Positions 26,428 through 35,753 of a DNA stretch of 64,000 nucleotides are shown here, one piece after another. Position 1 is the stretch's first letter. Each line of letters opens with the position of its first letter. Origin of the DNA: Bacteroidales bacterium (GTDB lineage: Bacteria; Bacteroidota; Bacteroidia; Bacteroidales; Tenuifilaceae); assembly GCA_013141385.1 (NCBI GenBank), contig JABFRB010000045.1, positions 23,560-87,559 of the forward strand, given 5' to 3'. The notes beneath the pieces are model-generated. The model worked only from the letters and a program-made list of their open reading frames with translations. It searched no databases and was not told the DNA's origin. Both the position numbers and the translations under genes were made by a program.

Positions 26428-28635
26428 ATGATCATTAAAAAATACCTTTTATTGGTTCTATTTTTCCTTGCCATTTACCCTTTTTATTCTTTTTCACAGA
26501 ATAATTCGCTAAACCTAGCAAATAGTCCAAATCTAAACGAACTTTTTCTTTCAAGTATTGATTCTGGAAATTACCAACTGGTTTCATATTTATTGCTTAA
26601 AGGAGCAGATCCAAATTATTTTAATAAAAAAGATTCAATTCAGTTTGAGTATTCAGCCCTAATGTTAGCTACGTTTCATGGAGACTTTGATATTGCTAGT
26701 TTACTGATAAAAAAGGGAGCGGATGTTAATTATAAAAACTCCGATGGAACTAATGCTTTAATTGTTGCTGCTAAAAGAGGATATTATAATATAGCTGAAT
26801 TATTAATAAAAAATGGATCAAATGTCAATAATAGAACAATAAACAAGAGTTCAGCATTATTTGAAGCAGTTAAACAACTTAATGATAGTATAACTAATCT
26901 TTTGTTAGTGAATAAGGCACAAGTCAATGTTAATAATCGATTTAACCTAACACCTTTGCAATACTCAACTGGTTATAATCTTCTCTATTTTAAGCTAAAT
27001 GGAGAAAATAATATAGATGAAGAAATAGATACTTTTATTCATCATACTAAAGCTAATAAAATTAGTGAAATGCTTATTAATGCTGGCGCAGATTTAAATG
27101 TTAAGGATATTTATGGTTTTACACCTTTATTGGTTGCCACACAACTTAATAATTTAGAACTTGTTAAAACACTATGTACGGCAGGTGCAGATCCTAATTT
27201 GGCCTCATTCGATAGAGTTACACCTTTGATGTATGCTACTAGTATGAATTATTCTGAAATTGCTAGAATACTTTTTAAAAATGGAGCTCATGTAAACTAT
27301 TTTTCTATAGAGGGTAATTTGTATCTTTTACCATCGCCAGATGAGTTATTAGTAATAAATTCCGATTCAGGAAAATATGAGTCGGTTAGCTATTTAATAG
27401 AGCATGGTGCCAATCCAAACTACTCAAATGAAGAAGGTGTTAATGCATTAATGTATGCTTCTGATAACGGATCTTATAAAATAGCGAAGCTACTAATTGA
27501 AAAGGGAGTCGATGTAAACAGTAAGCCTAATGATGGAAATACTGCTCTGTTTGCTGCTGTTAGATCTAATAGCGATAGTATTGCGGAACTTCTAATTCAA
27601 AATAATGCCAAAATAGATATTCAAAACAAAAATGGGTTATATCCATTACACTATGCTGCGGGCTTAGGATATCCAGTAATGACGGATTTACTTTTATATT
27701 ATGGAGCAGAGCCCAATGTTATAGATTCAGATGGTAATACACCACTAATGACCTCAGCCTATGCTGGTGCATATAGCGTGACTGAAACTTTAATTAATTC
27801 AGGTGCTGATATAAACTTTCCTGATAAAACTGGAATTACTCCATTAATGGTTGCCTCACAATTTAATGATACCACACTTATTCGTATGCTTTATAATACT
27901 GGAGCAGATCTTGATAAAGTCAATTCTAGAAAAGCGAATGCATTATCAGTTGCAATAAAAAACAACTCGATTGATGCGTTTAAGATGCTTGTTAATTTCG
28001 GGGCTAAAGCTAAAGATTCCATTTTAACAAAGAGTTTATACCAGCAGTCGGTTGAATCGAGTGATTATGATATATCAACATTTCTTAAGGGTAAAGGTTT
28101 GAATACAAAGTTGAAACCTAATATCAGTAGAATTAATTTTTATACTGGTTTTTCATCAAGTAGTTATGATTTTATGGTCGATTTTGGGTGTGGTGTATAT
28201 GAGTCGATTTCGAAGATGATGGTTAATTTTGGGTATAAATATAGACCATTCTCAAGCAGAGTACTTGAATATAGAAATTCATCATTCTACCAACTTTGGG
28301 AGAAAAGATATGCTTTCTACCTTTCTTTACAACATCTTTTTGTGCTTAAAAGAAATTATTTAAAAGGTAATGTTGGTATTACACCTGGACTAAGCAATGA
28401 GTTAACCTGGAGTTACTATAGGGGATTAGAAAAAGGGTCTGGGGCTAAATGGGTTATTGCTCCAAGCTTAGGTCTTTTCTATCAAAGAGAATTGTTTACG
28501 ATGATTGGGAAGTGGGAGATAGCCAATTACAATACTCAAGTAAAAGATTTTAATCGATTTAGTTTACAGCTAATAATGACTATTCCAACGTACAAAAAAA
28601 TAATCAATAACAAGAGAATTAATTGGCTAGATTAG
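26428..28635 (+). CDS. Exported ankyrin-repeat protein with barrel-like C-terminus
   Basis: 735-residue protein with signal peptide (about 1-24, ending YSFSQ). About a dozen ankyrin repeats cover roughly 30-560 (consensus TPLMYATxxxxxEIARILFKNGAHVN). The C-terminal ~170 residues have no ankyrin pattern. They alternate polar and aromatic residues (INFYTGFSSSSYDFMVDFG, FYLSLQHLFVLKRNYLKGNVGI, LGLFYQRELFTMIGKWEI) like outer-membrane beta strands. Ankyrin repeats bind proteins, so this may be a periplasmic or surface scaffold anchored in the outer membrane. The lipoprotein gene follows 1 bp later. No function known. Confidence 0.8.
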   Translation: MIIKKYLLLVLFFLAIYPFYSFSQNNSLNLANSPNLNELFLSSIDSGNYQLVSYLLLKGADPNYFNKKDSIQFEYSALMLATFHGDFDIASLLIKKGADVNYKNSDGTNALIVAAKRGYYNIAELLIKNGSNVNNRTINKSSALFEAVKQLNDSITNLLLVNKAQVNVNNRFNLTPLQYSTGYNLLYFKLNGENNIDEEIDTFIHHTKANKISEMLINAGADLNVKDIYGFTPLLVATQLNNLELVKTLCTAGADPNLASFDRVTPLMYATSMNYSEIARILFKNGAHVNYFSIEGNLYLLPSPDELLVINSDSGKYESVSYLIEHGANPNYSNEEGVNALMYASDNGSYKIAKLLIEKGVDVNSKPNDGNTALFAAVRSNSDSIAELLIQNNAKIDIQNKNGLYPLHYAAGLGYPVMTDLLLYYGAEPNVIDSDGNTPLMTSAYAGAYSVTETLINSGADINFPDKTGITPLMVASQFNDTTLIRMLYNTGADLDKVNSRKANALSVAIKNNSIDAFKMLVNFGAKAKDSILTKSLYQQSVESSDYDISTFLKGKGLNTKLKPNISRINFYTGFSSSSYDFMVDFGCGVYESISKMMVNFGYKYRPFSSRVLEYRNSSFYQLWEKRYAFYLSLQHLFVLKRNYLKGNVGITPGLSNELTWSYYRGLEKGSGAKWVIAPSLGLFYQRELFTMIGKWEIANYNTQVKDFNRFSLQLIMTIPTYKKIINNKRINWLD

Positions 28636-28636
28636 G

Positions 28637-29050
28637 ATGAAAAGTGGAATTTTGATATTTATTATTCTTATTTCAGTGTTGATACCTTACTCCTGTGAGG
28701 ATTCAACTTTTATTGTCGATTGCGATAAATGCTATGAAGCATTATCTCAAGATATTAATTTGGAGTTAAAAATAACAATCGATGTATCCAACCAAAATGT
28801 TCCAATTACTTTATATCGTGGGAAAATTGATAATGGAGAGATTATTCTAGAAGATACTACCTCGTTGAGTAGTTATTATAAGAGTGTAGTAGCGGGCGAA
28901 TACTATTCAGCAGTTGCAAGATACGTGCATAATGGTAGAGTAATTTATGCCGTAGATGGAAGAGAGTTAAAAATTAAATTAGAGAAAAGTGCTTGTAACG
29001 AGGCATGTTACACAATTCATGGGAGTATTCTAGATTTGAGAATTAAATAG
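28637..29050 (+). CDS. Small lipoprotein, partner of the ankyrin protein
   Basis: 137 residues with a lipoprotein signal (GILIFIILISVLIPYSC, lipobox Cys near 20) and a mature part rich in beta-strand pattern plus four or five Cys (FIVDCDKCYEAL, EKSACNEACYTIHG) that could form disulfides. Start codon is 1 bp after the ankyrin stop, so translation is probably coupled. The C-terminus overlaps the end of the convergent galM gene by 8 bp. Family not recognised. Confidence 0.7.
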   Translation: MKSGILIFIILISVLIPYSCEDSTFIVDCDKCYEALSQDINLELKITIDVSNQNVPITLYRGKIDNGEIILEDTTSLSSYYKSVVAGEYYSAVARYVHNGRVIYAVDGRELKIKLEKSACNEACYTIHGSILDLRIK

Positions 29051-30113
29051 TTGAGAATTTATATACTATTGTTTCATTGTAGGATTCATCTGAGTTTAAT
29101 TTGATACTTTGAAAGTTGGGATGGTTTGGTGCATCAACAAAATATGAAGGTTCAATGCAAAAAGCGGAATGTCTTCCATAAACTTTTCCATTGCTAATGG
29201 GGTATATAGTGTTTAGAAAGTTGGAGGTGTAAAATTGCATACCCGGTAAAGTTGACAAGACTTGTAGTGCCCTTCCAGTATCAGATTGGTGAATTTCAGC
29301 CATTATATTTGTACTTCCCTTTTTGTAATTTTCGGTGATAAGAAAATGGTCATAACCTTTGGTGTTTGAAACAGGTTCTACATTTTGATTTATTCCAAGA
29401 CCTATTTCAGTTAGTTTTCTGTAATCTAATACTGTATTCTTAACACTAAGAATTTTTCCAGTTGGAATTAAATCCTTATCGGATTCGAGAAAATTGCTTG
29501 ACCACAATTTAATTCTATGCTTGTAAATATCATTAGTAACTCTTCCATTGAGGTTGAAATAGGCATGATTTGTCATATTTACCATTGTCGTTCTATCTGC
29601 AAAAGCGCTCATTTTTATTTCAATGGAATTATTCTGTAGCAGTGAATATCTAACTCTAGCAGTTAATGTTCCTGGATAACCCTGATCACCATGAGGGCTA
29701 ATGAGTTGAAATTCTACATGAGGAATATCACCATCATTATAATTAACTATATCCCATAAATTGGATTCGAAACCAACTTTACCCCCATGCAAATGGTGAT
29801 TTCCTAAGTTTTTTGATAAAAAATAGGTTTCTCCATCAATATCAAATTTGGCGTTGCCTATTTTATTTGCTACTCTTCCTATAGTTGCCCCAAGGTAAGG
29901 ATGACCCTTCAAATAGTGATCCAAGCACGAATAACCTAGTATAACATCATCAAATTTCCCATTTCGATCAGGTACCCACGATGAAACAATCCTTGCCCCA
30001 TAATCTGTAATCTGAACCTTTACACCATTGTTATTTTGTAGTGTAAAAATATGAACAGGTTTGCCATCGGGCATTTTCCCAAAATTGTTGATAAATGGGT
30101 CTTTTGAAATCAT
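29043..30113 (-). CDS. galM: Aldose 1-epimerase
   Basis: Mutarotase of 356 residues interconverting alpha and beta anomers of aldohexoses such as glucose and galactose. Motifs: GARIVSSWVPDRNGKFDDVILGY, HHLHGGKVGFESNLWD, the catalytic His in NMTNHAYFNLNG, and the C-terminal catalytic Glu in FCIEPSYFVDAPNHPNF. No signal peptide seen. Downstream of the aldo/keto reductase gene (79-bp gap) and GH31, on the same strand, giving a sugar-handling group. Confidence 0.93.
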   Translation of the reverse strand: MISKDPFINNFGKMPDGKPVHIFTLQNNNGVKVQITDYGARIVSSWVPDRNGKFDDVILGYSCLDHYLKGHPYLGATIGRVANKIGNAKFDIDGETYFLSKNLGNHHLHGGKVGFESNLWDIVNYNDGDIPHVEFQLISPHGDQGYPGTLTARVRYSLLQNNSIEIKMSAFADRTTMVNMTNHAYFNLNGRVTNDIYKHRIKLWSSNFLESDKDLIPTGKILSVKNTVLDYRKLTEIGLGINQNVEPVSNTKGYDHFLITENYKKGSTNIMAEIHQSDTGRALQVLSTLPGMQFYTSNFLNTIYPISNGKVYGRHSAFCIEPSYFVDAPNHPNFQSIKLNSDESYNETIVYKFSTI

Positions 30114-30192
30114 ATTTTTCTAAGGTTTTGCAATTGCTGATGAAAAATCTGATTATAAAATTAGAGTGATGAATTAATTCATGTTGATGATT

Positions 30193-31101
30193 TTATGGAA
30201 CTTCTACCCCTGTTGAAGCATTATAAATCTTATACCACTGTTCAGTACTCATTTTAATATTTAAGGCCTCAATTGCCAGTTTAATGCGCTCTATTTTGCT
30301 TGTTCCTGCAATTGGGATAATGGAAACAGGGTGATTTAATAACCAGCTGTAAATTACCTTATCTACTTTATCTACATTAAGTTCTATGGCTACTTCGGAT
30401 AGAGTCTTGAAAAGTCGTTTTCCCTTTTCATCCTGAGCGATAATTAGTTTGCCAGTAGCCAGGGGCGACCATGCCATGGGTTTAATTCTCTCTTTCAGGA
30501 AAAAATCGATATTCCCGTTTTGGAAGTGCTCCAAACAGTAAGGCGAAATCTCAACTTGGTTGGTTAAGAGTTTTTCATCAGTATATGAATTAAGCATTTC
30601 GAACTGAATGGGGGTGAAATTTGAAACTCCAAAGTGAAGTACTTTTCCACTCTTTTTTAGGGTTGAAAAGGCTTTAGCAACCTCTTCGGGGTTAAAGAAG
30701 GGTGCTGGACGGTGGAGTAGGAGCAGGTCGATATAATCAGTTCTAAAGTTGGATAATGATTTTTCAGTTGATGTGATGATATGGTCGAAGCTATAATCGT
30801 AGTAATTTATTTTTCTCTCTGGGAATTTATTGGATATCAGATTTATACCACATTTTGTGATAATTTGAATATCCTTACGAAGATTGGTTTTGAGGTTTAA
30901 AGCATCACCAAATAATTGCTCGCAGGTGTAATCGCCATAAATATCAGCATGATCAAAAGAGGTTATTCCTAGCTCGATTGCTTGCTGGGTAAGTTTTAGT
31001 ATTTCCTGATTAGACATCTTCCAACTTACTAATCTCCAATGCCCATGAACTATTCGTGATAATTCAAAATCATTTGCTAGTTTTATTCTATTGGATATCA
31101 T
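30193..31101 (-). CDS. Aldo/keto reductase
   Basis: NADPH-dependent oxidoreductase of 302 residues, closest in pattern to the YdhF-type subgroup. Catalytic tetrad positions visible: Asp/Tyr in FDHADIYGDYTCEQLFG, Lys in QIITKCGINL, His in DLLLLHRPAPF. Cofactor-binding end SIIPIAGTSKIERIKLA. Substrate unknown. Probably co-transcribed with galM. Confidence 0.92.
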   Translation of the reverse strand: MISNRIKLANDFELSRIVHGHWRLVSWKMSNQEILKLTQQAIELGITSFDHADIYGDYTCEQLFGDALNLKTNLRKDIQIITKCGINLISNKFPERKINYYDYSFDHIITSTEKSLSNFRTDYIDLLLLHRPAPFFNPEEVAKAFSTLKKSGKVLHFGVSNFTPIQFEMLNSYTDEKLLTNQVEISPYCLEHFQNGNIDFFLKERIKPMAWSPLATGKLIIAQDEKGKRLFKTLSEVAIELNVDKVDKVIYSWLLNHPVSIIPIAGTSKIERIKLAIEALNIKMSTEQWYKIYNASTGVEVP

Positions 31102-31203
31102 GCTTGGGGTTGTATTAAATTAAGGTTCGTATAACAATAGTTCGTTAAAGTATTTTTATTGATTTGTAACATATAGTTTTTGAGACATTTTGTGTTTTCG
31201 TGT

Positions 31204-31262
31204 ATTGGTGGCAAAAATTTTAAAATAGCCACAAAATCACCAAGTCACCAAAATACACCAAA
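31204..31262. repeat. Intergenic repeat flanking GH31, copy A
   Basis: 59-bp block beginning attggtggca and ending tacaccaaa, matched with three differences at 33841-33899 on the other side of the GH31 gene. It contains the inverted pair GTGGC/GCCAC around an A/T core. A weaker match extends upstream (atagttcgttaaagt at 31138). Confidence 0.85.
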
Positions 31263-31298
31263 TAGTTTGACCAATTGTATAAATAAAATCATTAAAAA

Positions 31299-33758
31299 TT
31301 ACCAAGTAATAACTACTTTATCCAAAGTATTTTCAAGTGCGATTCGTTTCACTTCTTGTTGATATTTTTTACCATTGCCAGTAGAAAGAGGATCTTTATC
31401 CGTTAGCGAGGTTAATATATCTGTTGTTATTGTTTGAACGCTGGTAATTTTACCATTCACTTTCAGGTTATCATTTAGGCCTGTAAATCCATGCATCATC
31501 AAAATAATTTTAGAGAATCTGCTTGTAAATAATCCTTCAGGCTTTTCGATTATGATTTGATTTCCAATTGGGTCAAATCGGAATGTACGTGTAAGGAAAT
31601 TCCCTTTTTCATAGTTGAAAGAAGTACCATCATCTTCGTAATAGATAAATTCAGAATGATCTGTACCATTAAAAACGTGTAAGTAAAGAGTATCCGATTT
31701 TTCTGATGTATTTTGAATTATAGATTGCATTGGAATAAAACTTCCCCCTTTTGCAAAAACGGGCAACTTATCAATAGGGCATTCAACTTTATGTTCTTGA
31801 TTTCCTTGATATTTTTTACCTGTGAAAAAATCAAACCAAGTACCTTTGGGTAGATATACACTGGTTAACTCTTTTGTGCTTTCAACTGGAGCAATTAGTA
31901 ATGAGGAACCAAACATGTATTGGTGCTGATAGTTCGTGTTCCAGCATTTTTCATCAAAAGTATTGTCGATTACAAGCGATCTGCTAACGGGTAATCCTGA
32001 TTTGTGCGCTTCGTAAAATGCAGAGTAGAGGTAGGGTAGGAGTCTGTATCGAAGTGAGATATAATTACGTGAAATGTTTTCTATTTCAGAGCCATACGAC
32101 CATGGTTCGGACATGTTGTAGTCGTAGTGCTTATGCACTCTGAAAAATGGGGTAAAAGTTCCGATACTTAACCAGCGACCAAAGAGGTTGGATGAGGCAT
32201 TGCCAAAGAATCCGCCAACATCAACACCTGAGAAGGCCATTCCGCTGATTCCAAGTGAATTTACAAGCCTACAACCAAGCATCATGTGCTCATCGCTTGC
32301 AACATTATCGCCTGTCCAAATTGCTGTATAGCGTTGTGCGCCAGAGTATGCTGCGCGGGTGAGGATTAAAGGGCGTTTGCCCATAAGGGACCGTGTACCC
32401 TCATAAGTGCTTCGAGACATTAACAATCCATAAGCATTTTTCCCTTCTCGATACGATGCGCCTTTGCCTTCCCAATTGAACCTTACTATTGATGAAGTTC
32501 TTCCACCGCCCCAGGAGGCTATTTCATTCATATCGTTCCAAAAACCTTCAACGCCATTCGATACATTACCACTGAAAAGATTACCCCACCATTTGCGAGC
32601 TTCTGGTTTAGTGAAATCGGGGAAATTGCACCAACCGGGCCATACTTGAGCTGTGTAGTCAGTGCCATCGGGATATTTAATAAACATATTTTGCTTAATA
32701 CCTTCTTCATAAGCCGTATAGCCTTTCTCCACTTTAATTCCAGGATCGATGATTACAGCTGTATGAATCCCTAAGTTTTTCAGTTCGCTTATCATTGCAC
32801 TAGGTTTGCTAAAGCGTTGAGGATGCCATGTAAAAACCTTATAAGCATCCATATAGTGAATATCAAGATAGATAACGTCGATAGGTATTTTCTTATCACG
32901 AAAAGTATGCGCAAGGTTCAAAACATTACTATCGGGGAAATAGCTCCAACGACTTTGCTGGTATCCTAAGCCCCAAACAGGAGGCATTGGTATGCGTCCT
33001 GTAAGCCAAGTATAGTTTTCGATAATTTTGGCAACGCTATTTCCTCCAATAAAGTAGTAGTTCATTTCGCCAGCATCGGCTCCAAAAGTTGAGAATCGGT
33101 TATTTGATGCACCAAAGCTGAAATGGCTTTTGAAGGTGTTATCAAAGAAAATTCCATAGGCAACATCATGGTGAATGCCAATGTAAAACGGAAATGTTGC
33201 GTATAGAGGATCTTGTGAAACGGGATATCCGGGTACATCGCTGTTCCAATTGGAATAACCTTCGCCACGCCTATCCAAGTTACCAGTTTTTTCACCTAGG
33301 CCAATGAATTTTTCGCCATCCTGAAGTTTCTTAAAGGTTGTAACTTCTTCGCCAACCCAAGTTGTTCCAAATGCTGGTTCGTCCTCATTCAGGAGTTTAC
33401 CTTTGGAGGTCAGAAATTTAAAGCGTATGGGGTTTTTTGTTACTTCTATTCGAAGGGAATCGGTTTGTAAAGTTATAAACTCTTTTGTTTCAGATGTTTT
33501 TATAGCACAATGCTGTTGAGATTCGATAACCGCATAAGAAAAATCATCACCCACCATCTTATCTTTCACAACTCTGAGTCGAATAATTTCAGGATTATAA
33601 ACCATTAGAATTGCAGTCCCGTTGGTAGTTTCGAAAGTAAAAGTGTTTTCGGATTTGCTATACTTTTTAAGCGTACCAAGGCTATTATCGGGGAAATGCT
33701 GAGCATTCAGAATTGTAGAAACCATTATAATTATGATGGTTGATAATAATTTTTTCAT
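31299..33758 (-). CDS. GH31 alpha-glucosidase/alpha-xylosidase
   Basis: Exported glycoside hydrolase of 819 residues with signal peptide (MKKLLSTIIIIMVSTILNAQ). Domains in order: N-terminal beta-sandwich (near 25-230), catalytic barrel (near 240-600) and C-terminal beta-sandwiches. The catalytic nucleophile is Asp409 in GFWNDMNEIA and the acid/base is Asp484 in WTGDNVASDE. Other family blocks are PVWGLGYQQSRWSYF and TPFFRVHKHYDYN. Probably acts in the periplasm on alpha-glucosides; specificity not readable. Upstream of the aldo/keto reductase and galM on the same strand, but a 197-bp gap with a repeat separates them. Confidence 0.93.
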   Translation of the reverse strand: MKKLLSTIIIIMVSTILNAQHFPDNSLGTLKKYSKSENTFTFETTNGTAILMVYNPEIIRLRVVKDKMVGDDFSYAVIESQQHCAIKTSETKEFITLQTDSLRIEVTKNPIRFKFLTSKGKLLNEDEPAFGTTWVGEEVTTFKKLQDGEKFIGLGEKTGNLDRRGEGYSNWNSDVPGYPVSQDPLYATFPFYIGIHHDVAYGIFFDNTFKSHFSFGASNNRFSTFGADAGEMNYYFIGGNSVAKIIENYTWLTGRIPMPPVWGLGYQQSRWSYFPDSNVLNLAHTFRDKKIPIDVIYLDIHYMDAYKVFTWHPQRFSKPSAMISELKNLGIHTAVIIDPGIKVEKGYTAYEEGIKQNMFIKYPDGTDYTAQVWPGWCNFPDFTKPEARKWWGNLFSGNVSNGVEGFWNDMNEIASWGGGRTSSIVRFNWEGKGASYREGKNAYGLLMSRSTYEGTRSLMGKRPLILTRAAYSGAQRYTAIWTGDNVASDEHMMLGCRLVNSLGISGMAFSGVDVGGFFGNASSNLFGRWLSIGTFTPFFRVHKHYDYNMSEPWSYGSEIENISRNYISLRYRLLPYLYSAFYEAHKSGLPVSRSLVIDNTFDEKCWNTNYQHQYMFGSSLLIAPVESTKELTSVYLPKGTWFDFFTGKKYQGNQEHKVECPIDKLPVFAKGGSFIPMQSIIQNTSEKSDTLYLHVFNGTDHSEFIYYEDDGTSFNYEKGNFLTRTFRFDPIGNQIIIEKPEGLFTSRFSKIILMMHGFTGLNDNLKVNGKITSVQTITTDILTSLTDKDPLSTGNGKKYQQEVKRIALENTLDKVVITW

Positions 33759-33840
33759 GCTATAAAATTTATGATTAATAAGTTTAATAGTTCGTTAAAG
33801 TTTAATTATTGTGTTTTTGTAATATTTTGTTTTTTAGTAT

Positions 33841-33899
33841 ATTGGTGGCAATAATTTTAAAATAGCCACAAAATCACCAAGTCACTAAAATACACCAAA
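33841..33899. repeat. Intergenic repeat flanking GH31, copy B
   Basis: Second copy of the 59-bp block at 31204-31262 in the same orientation, preceded by the same atagttcgttaaagt phrase at 33787. The two copies bracket the GH31 gene at about 2.6 kb distance. Confidence 0.85.
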
Positions 33900-34019
33900 A
33901 AGTTCACTGAACTATTGTAAGTTAAAACTAATATTTATGTGATGTAAGTTCGACTAAATTTATCTATCCGCTGCATACGAACGGCGAAGCCCTTACGAAT
34001 ACCTTTAGCGGTTGTGAAG

Positions 34020-34808
34020 TTATTTTTCCTCGTTTTCTTTTATGCTATTTATTGTCATCAGAGAGAAGTCAAAAGATTTAGTATAATCTAGGTCTGTATA
34101 TTCTAAACCTAACTTCTTAATGTTTGCATAATATGCCTTTAAATTTCTATAATAATTTCGCTCCAATGGGACTGACACGGCTCGTTCTCCTATTTTTTCC
34201 TTTAGAAACCATTTTTCCAGCAATCTAGCAGCTCGACCATTGCCATCTAAAAAAGGATGTATTTTCACAAAGGTCAGGTGTATTTGTGATGCAAAATAGA
34301 AAGTATCCGTTTCATCGAGTTCATCTTCCAGTAACATCTCAATATCAATGAAAAGTTTTTCAAGTTCTCTAATTACTATCTTTGGCTCAGCCGCTACATA
34401 TTCAATCCTATCTTGCTCGTTAATAACAAACATAGGGTTTGTTCTAATTTTCCCTTGTTGTGATTTTGGTAAAAGGTTAGAGCTTAAAATGGAATGTGCT
34501 TTCTTCAAGTTCTCAAAACTCAGGCGATTTTTAAAGATAAACTCATATGCTTTATATAAATCATCTGCTTTCCTTGTATAGTCGGGTTTAAACTTAACAT
34601 TCAAGAATTTATGCTTGAAATAACTATCGAAGTCAATGTCTTCTCCTTCAATTTTCGATGAATATACAGATGAAACAGACGTGTAAAATTGAAAGTAGTC
34701 AACAGGAATTTGAAGTTTGGGAATAGAATTTAGGATAGTAAGAAAGTTCTGATCAACCGATTCTCTAAATTTGTCAAGTAGTTGTCCATGAATAATCTTA
34801 AAGTCCAT
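34020..34808 (-). CDS. Fic domain protein with N-terminal inhibitory helix
   Basis: 262-residue Fic enzyme, expected to transfer AMP (or another NMP) from nucleotide to a protein hydroxyl. The active-site motif HPFLDGNGRAARLLEKW has catalytic His184. The flap lies before it (FVINEQDRIEYVAAEP). SSKIEG near 50-55 fits the class II inhibitory motif (S/T)xxxE(G/N), with Glu54 expected to block ATP. The frame is open to 34835, but a -7 box at 34825-34832 lies inside it, so the ATG at 34808 is preferred. First of the minus-strand accessory island genes counted from the left. Confidence 0.9.
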   Translation of the reverse strand: MDFKIIHGQLLDKFRESVDQNFLTILNSIPKLQIPVDYFQFYTSVSSVYSSKIEGEDIDFDSYFKHKFLNVKFKPDYTRKADDLYKAYEFIFKNRLSFENLKKAHSILSSNLLPKSQQGKIRTNPMFVINEQDRIEYVAAEPKIVIRELEKLFIDIEMLLEDELDETDTFYFASQIHLTFVKIHPFLDGNGRAARLLEKWFLKEKIGERAVSVPLERNYYRNLKAYYANIKKLGLEYTDLDYTKSFDFSLMTINSIKENEEK

Positions 34809-34824
34809 AATTCTTATCTTTCTC

Positions 34825-34832
34825 CAAAGATA
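34825..34832 (-). promoter_or_regulatory. -7 element of the fic gene
   Basis: TATCTTTG on the minus strand, identical to the box before the DUF4293 gene, 16 nt before the fic ATG. No clear -33 element. Confidence 0.45.
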
Positions 34833-34893
34833 CACTTTTCATGTAAAAAGCCATTCCGCCTACGAAATTTCATAACCGCTAACATAGCTGTGG

Positions 34894-34918
34894 TTGGAAA
34901 TGTTGGGGAGTTAAAAAC
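34894..34918. repeat. 25-bp direct repeat at island junctions, copy 1
   Basis: Exact 25-bp sequence (starts ttggaaatg, ends gttaaaaac) repeated at 35583-35607. Both copies lie in the gaps between minus-strand island genes, each next to a short GC-richer motif (ccgctaac here, ccaacgg at copy 2). Confidence 0.9.
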
Positions 34919-34967
34919 TCTGATTGGCTATAAGCTTACCGGCTGCTTACTCGATTGGCAATTGTTG

Positions 34968-35267
34968 CTACTTTATTCTTAAATCCTCATGGTTTTGTCG
35001 ACAATCCCATATTGAATGAACTGTAATAATTTCGTTGTCAAACTCATAAAATAGTATATAGTCATCAACGATTAGTCCTCGAACAGATTCAATTTCTGTA
35101 TTAAGACCAATGTCGGGATGTTTTAGTAAGACTTTAAGTTCTTTATTTAACCTTTGGTATAGTTTTGCGGAGTAAATCTTGCTCTTGTTTCTTTCAGCAT
35201 AAAACTCCAATATTTTGAAGAGTTTAATCTCGGCTCTATGCGACCATATTATCTTGCGCTTAGCCAT
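34968..35267 (-). CDS. RelE/ParE-type toxin
   Basis: 99-residue basic protein of the RelE/ParE superfamily, a ribosome-dependent mRNA nuclease or gyrase inhibitor. Typical layout: IIWSHRAEIKLFKILEFYAERN helices, then VRGLIVDDYILFYEFDNEIITVHSIWDCRQNHEDL with the C-terminal strand-plus-DxRQ(N)P-like end. Start codon lies inside the end of the antitoxin gene (19-bp overlap), the normal antitoxin-first order. Confidence 0.87.
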   Translation of the reverse strand: MAKRKIIWSHRAEIKLFKILEFYAERNKSKIYSAKLYQRLNKELKVLLKHPDIGLNTEIESVRGLIVDDYILFYEFDNEIITVHSIWDCRQNHEDLRIK

Positions 35268-35485
35268 TTCGAAATTTTTTTATCTAAGAGTTCATGCTCA
35301 ATATATAGACCTTGTTCAATCTCTTTCTTCGATTCAATGATTTCGTTTCTTTGTTCTGCCGTAAGAGTAATAACCTCTGTTTCGATTTTTGAATCGAGAA
35401 TAGTCTTGATAGCCTTGAGAAATGATATGTCATTAATCTCTGCAATCCTATGAATCAACACTTTCTTTAATTCAATCGTTGTCAT
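35249..35485 (-). CDS. Antitoxin partner of the RelE/ParE toxin
   Basis: 78-residue acidic, helical protein (TTIELKKVLIHRIAEIND, ITLTAEQRNEIIESKKEIEQG, then HELLDKKISKWL), matching the short antitoxins that precede ParE/RelE toxins in Bacteroidota. The C-terminal helix probably wraps the toxin. The frame is open to 35515 with TTG. The ATG at 35485 is preferred because a TATTTTTG box (35505-35512, minus) lies just upstream. Confidence 0.75.
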   Translation of the reverse strand: MTTIELKKVLIHRIAEINDISFLKAIKTILDSKIETEVITLTAEQRNEIIESKKEIEQGLYIEHELLDKKISKWLSAR

Positions 35486-35582
35486 GATAAATCTTCTTTT
35501 TTTACAAAAATACAAATATTTTCATGTCAAGTAAAAATAATTGTTTGCATTCATCATGCAATTATTGCCAACGGTTTTGTGA

Positions 35583-35607
35583 TTGGAAATGTTGGGGAGT
35601 TAAAAAC
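35583..35607. repeat. 25-bp direct repeat at island junctions, copy 2
   Basis: Exact second copy of 34894-34918, in the gap between the antitoxin gene and the MNT gene. The gap (35486-35753) also has a G-run motif cgagtggggggctatg (35671-35686) with relatives at two other junctions. Confidence 0.9.
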
Positions 35608-35753
35608 CGAATATCTGTTCTATGCTAAACTTTTACTTATGACTTTGGCGTAAGAGCGAACCGTATCAGTCGAGTGGGGGGCTATGTGGTTTTATTATTT
35701 TCAATTATTGTGTACAATCAATCATATCATCTAATAACAATAATGTATCACGC

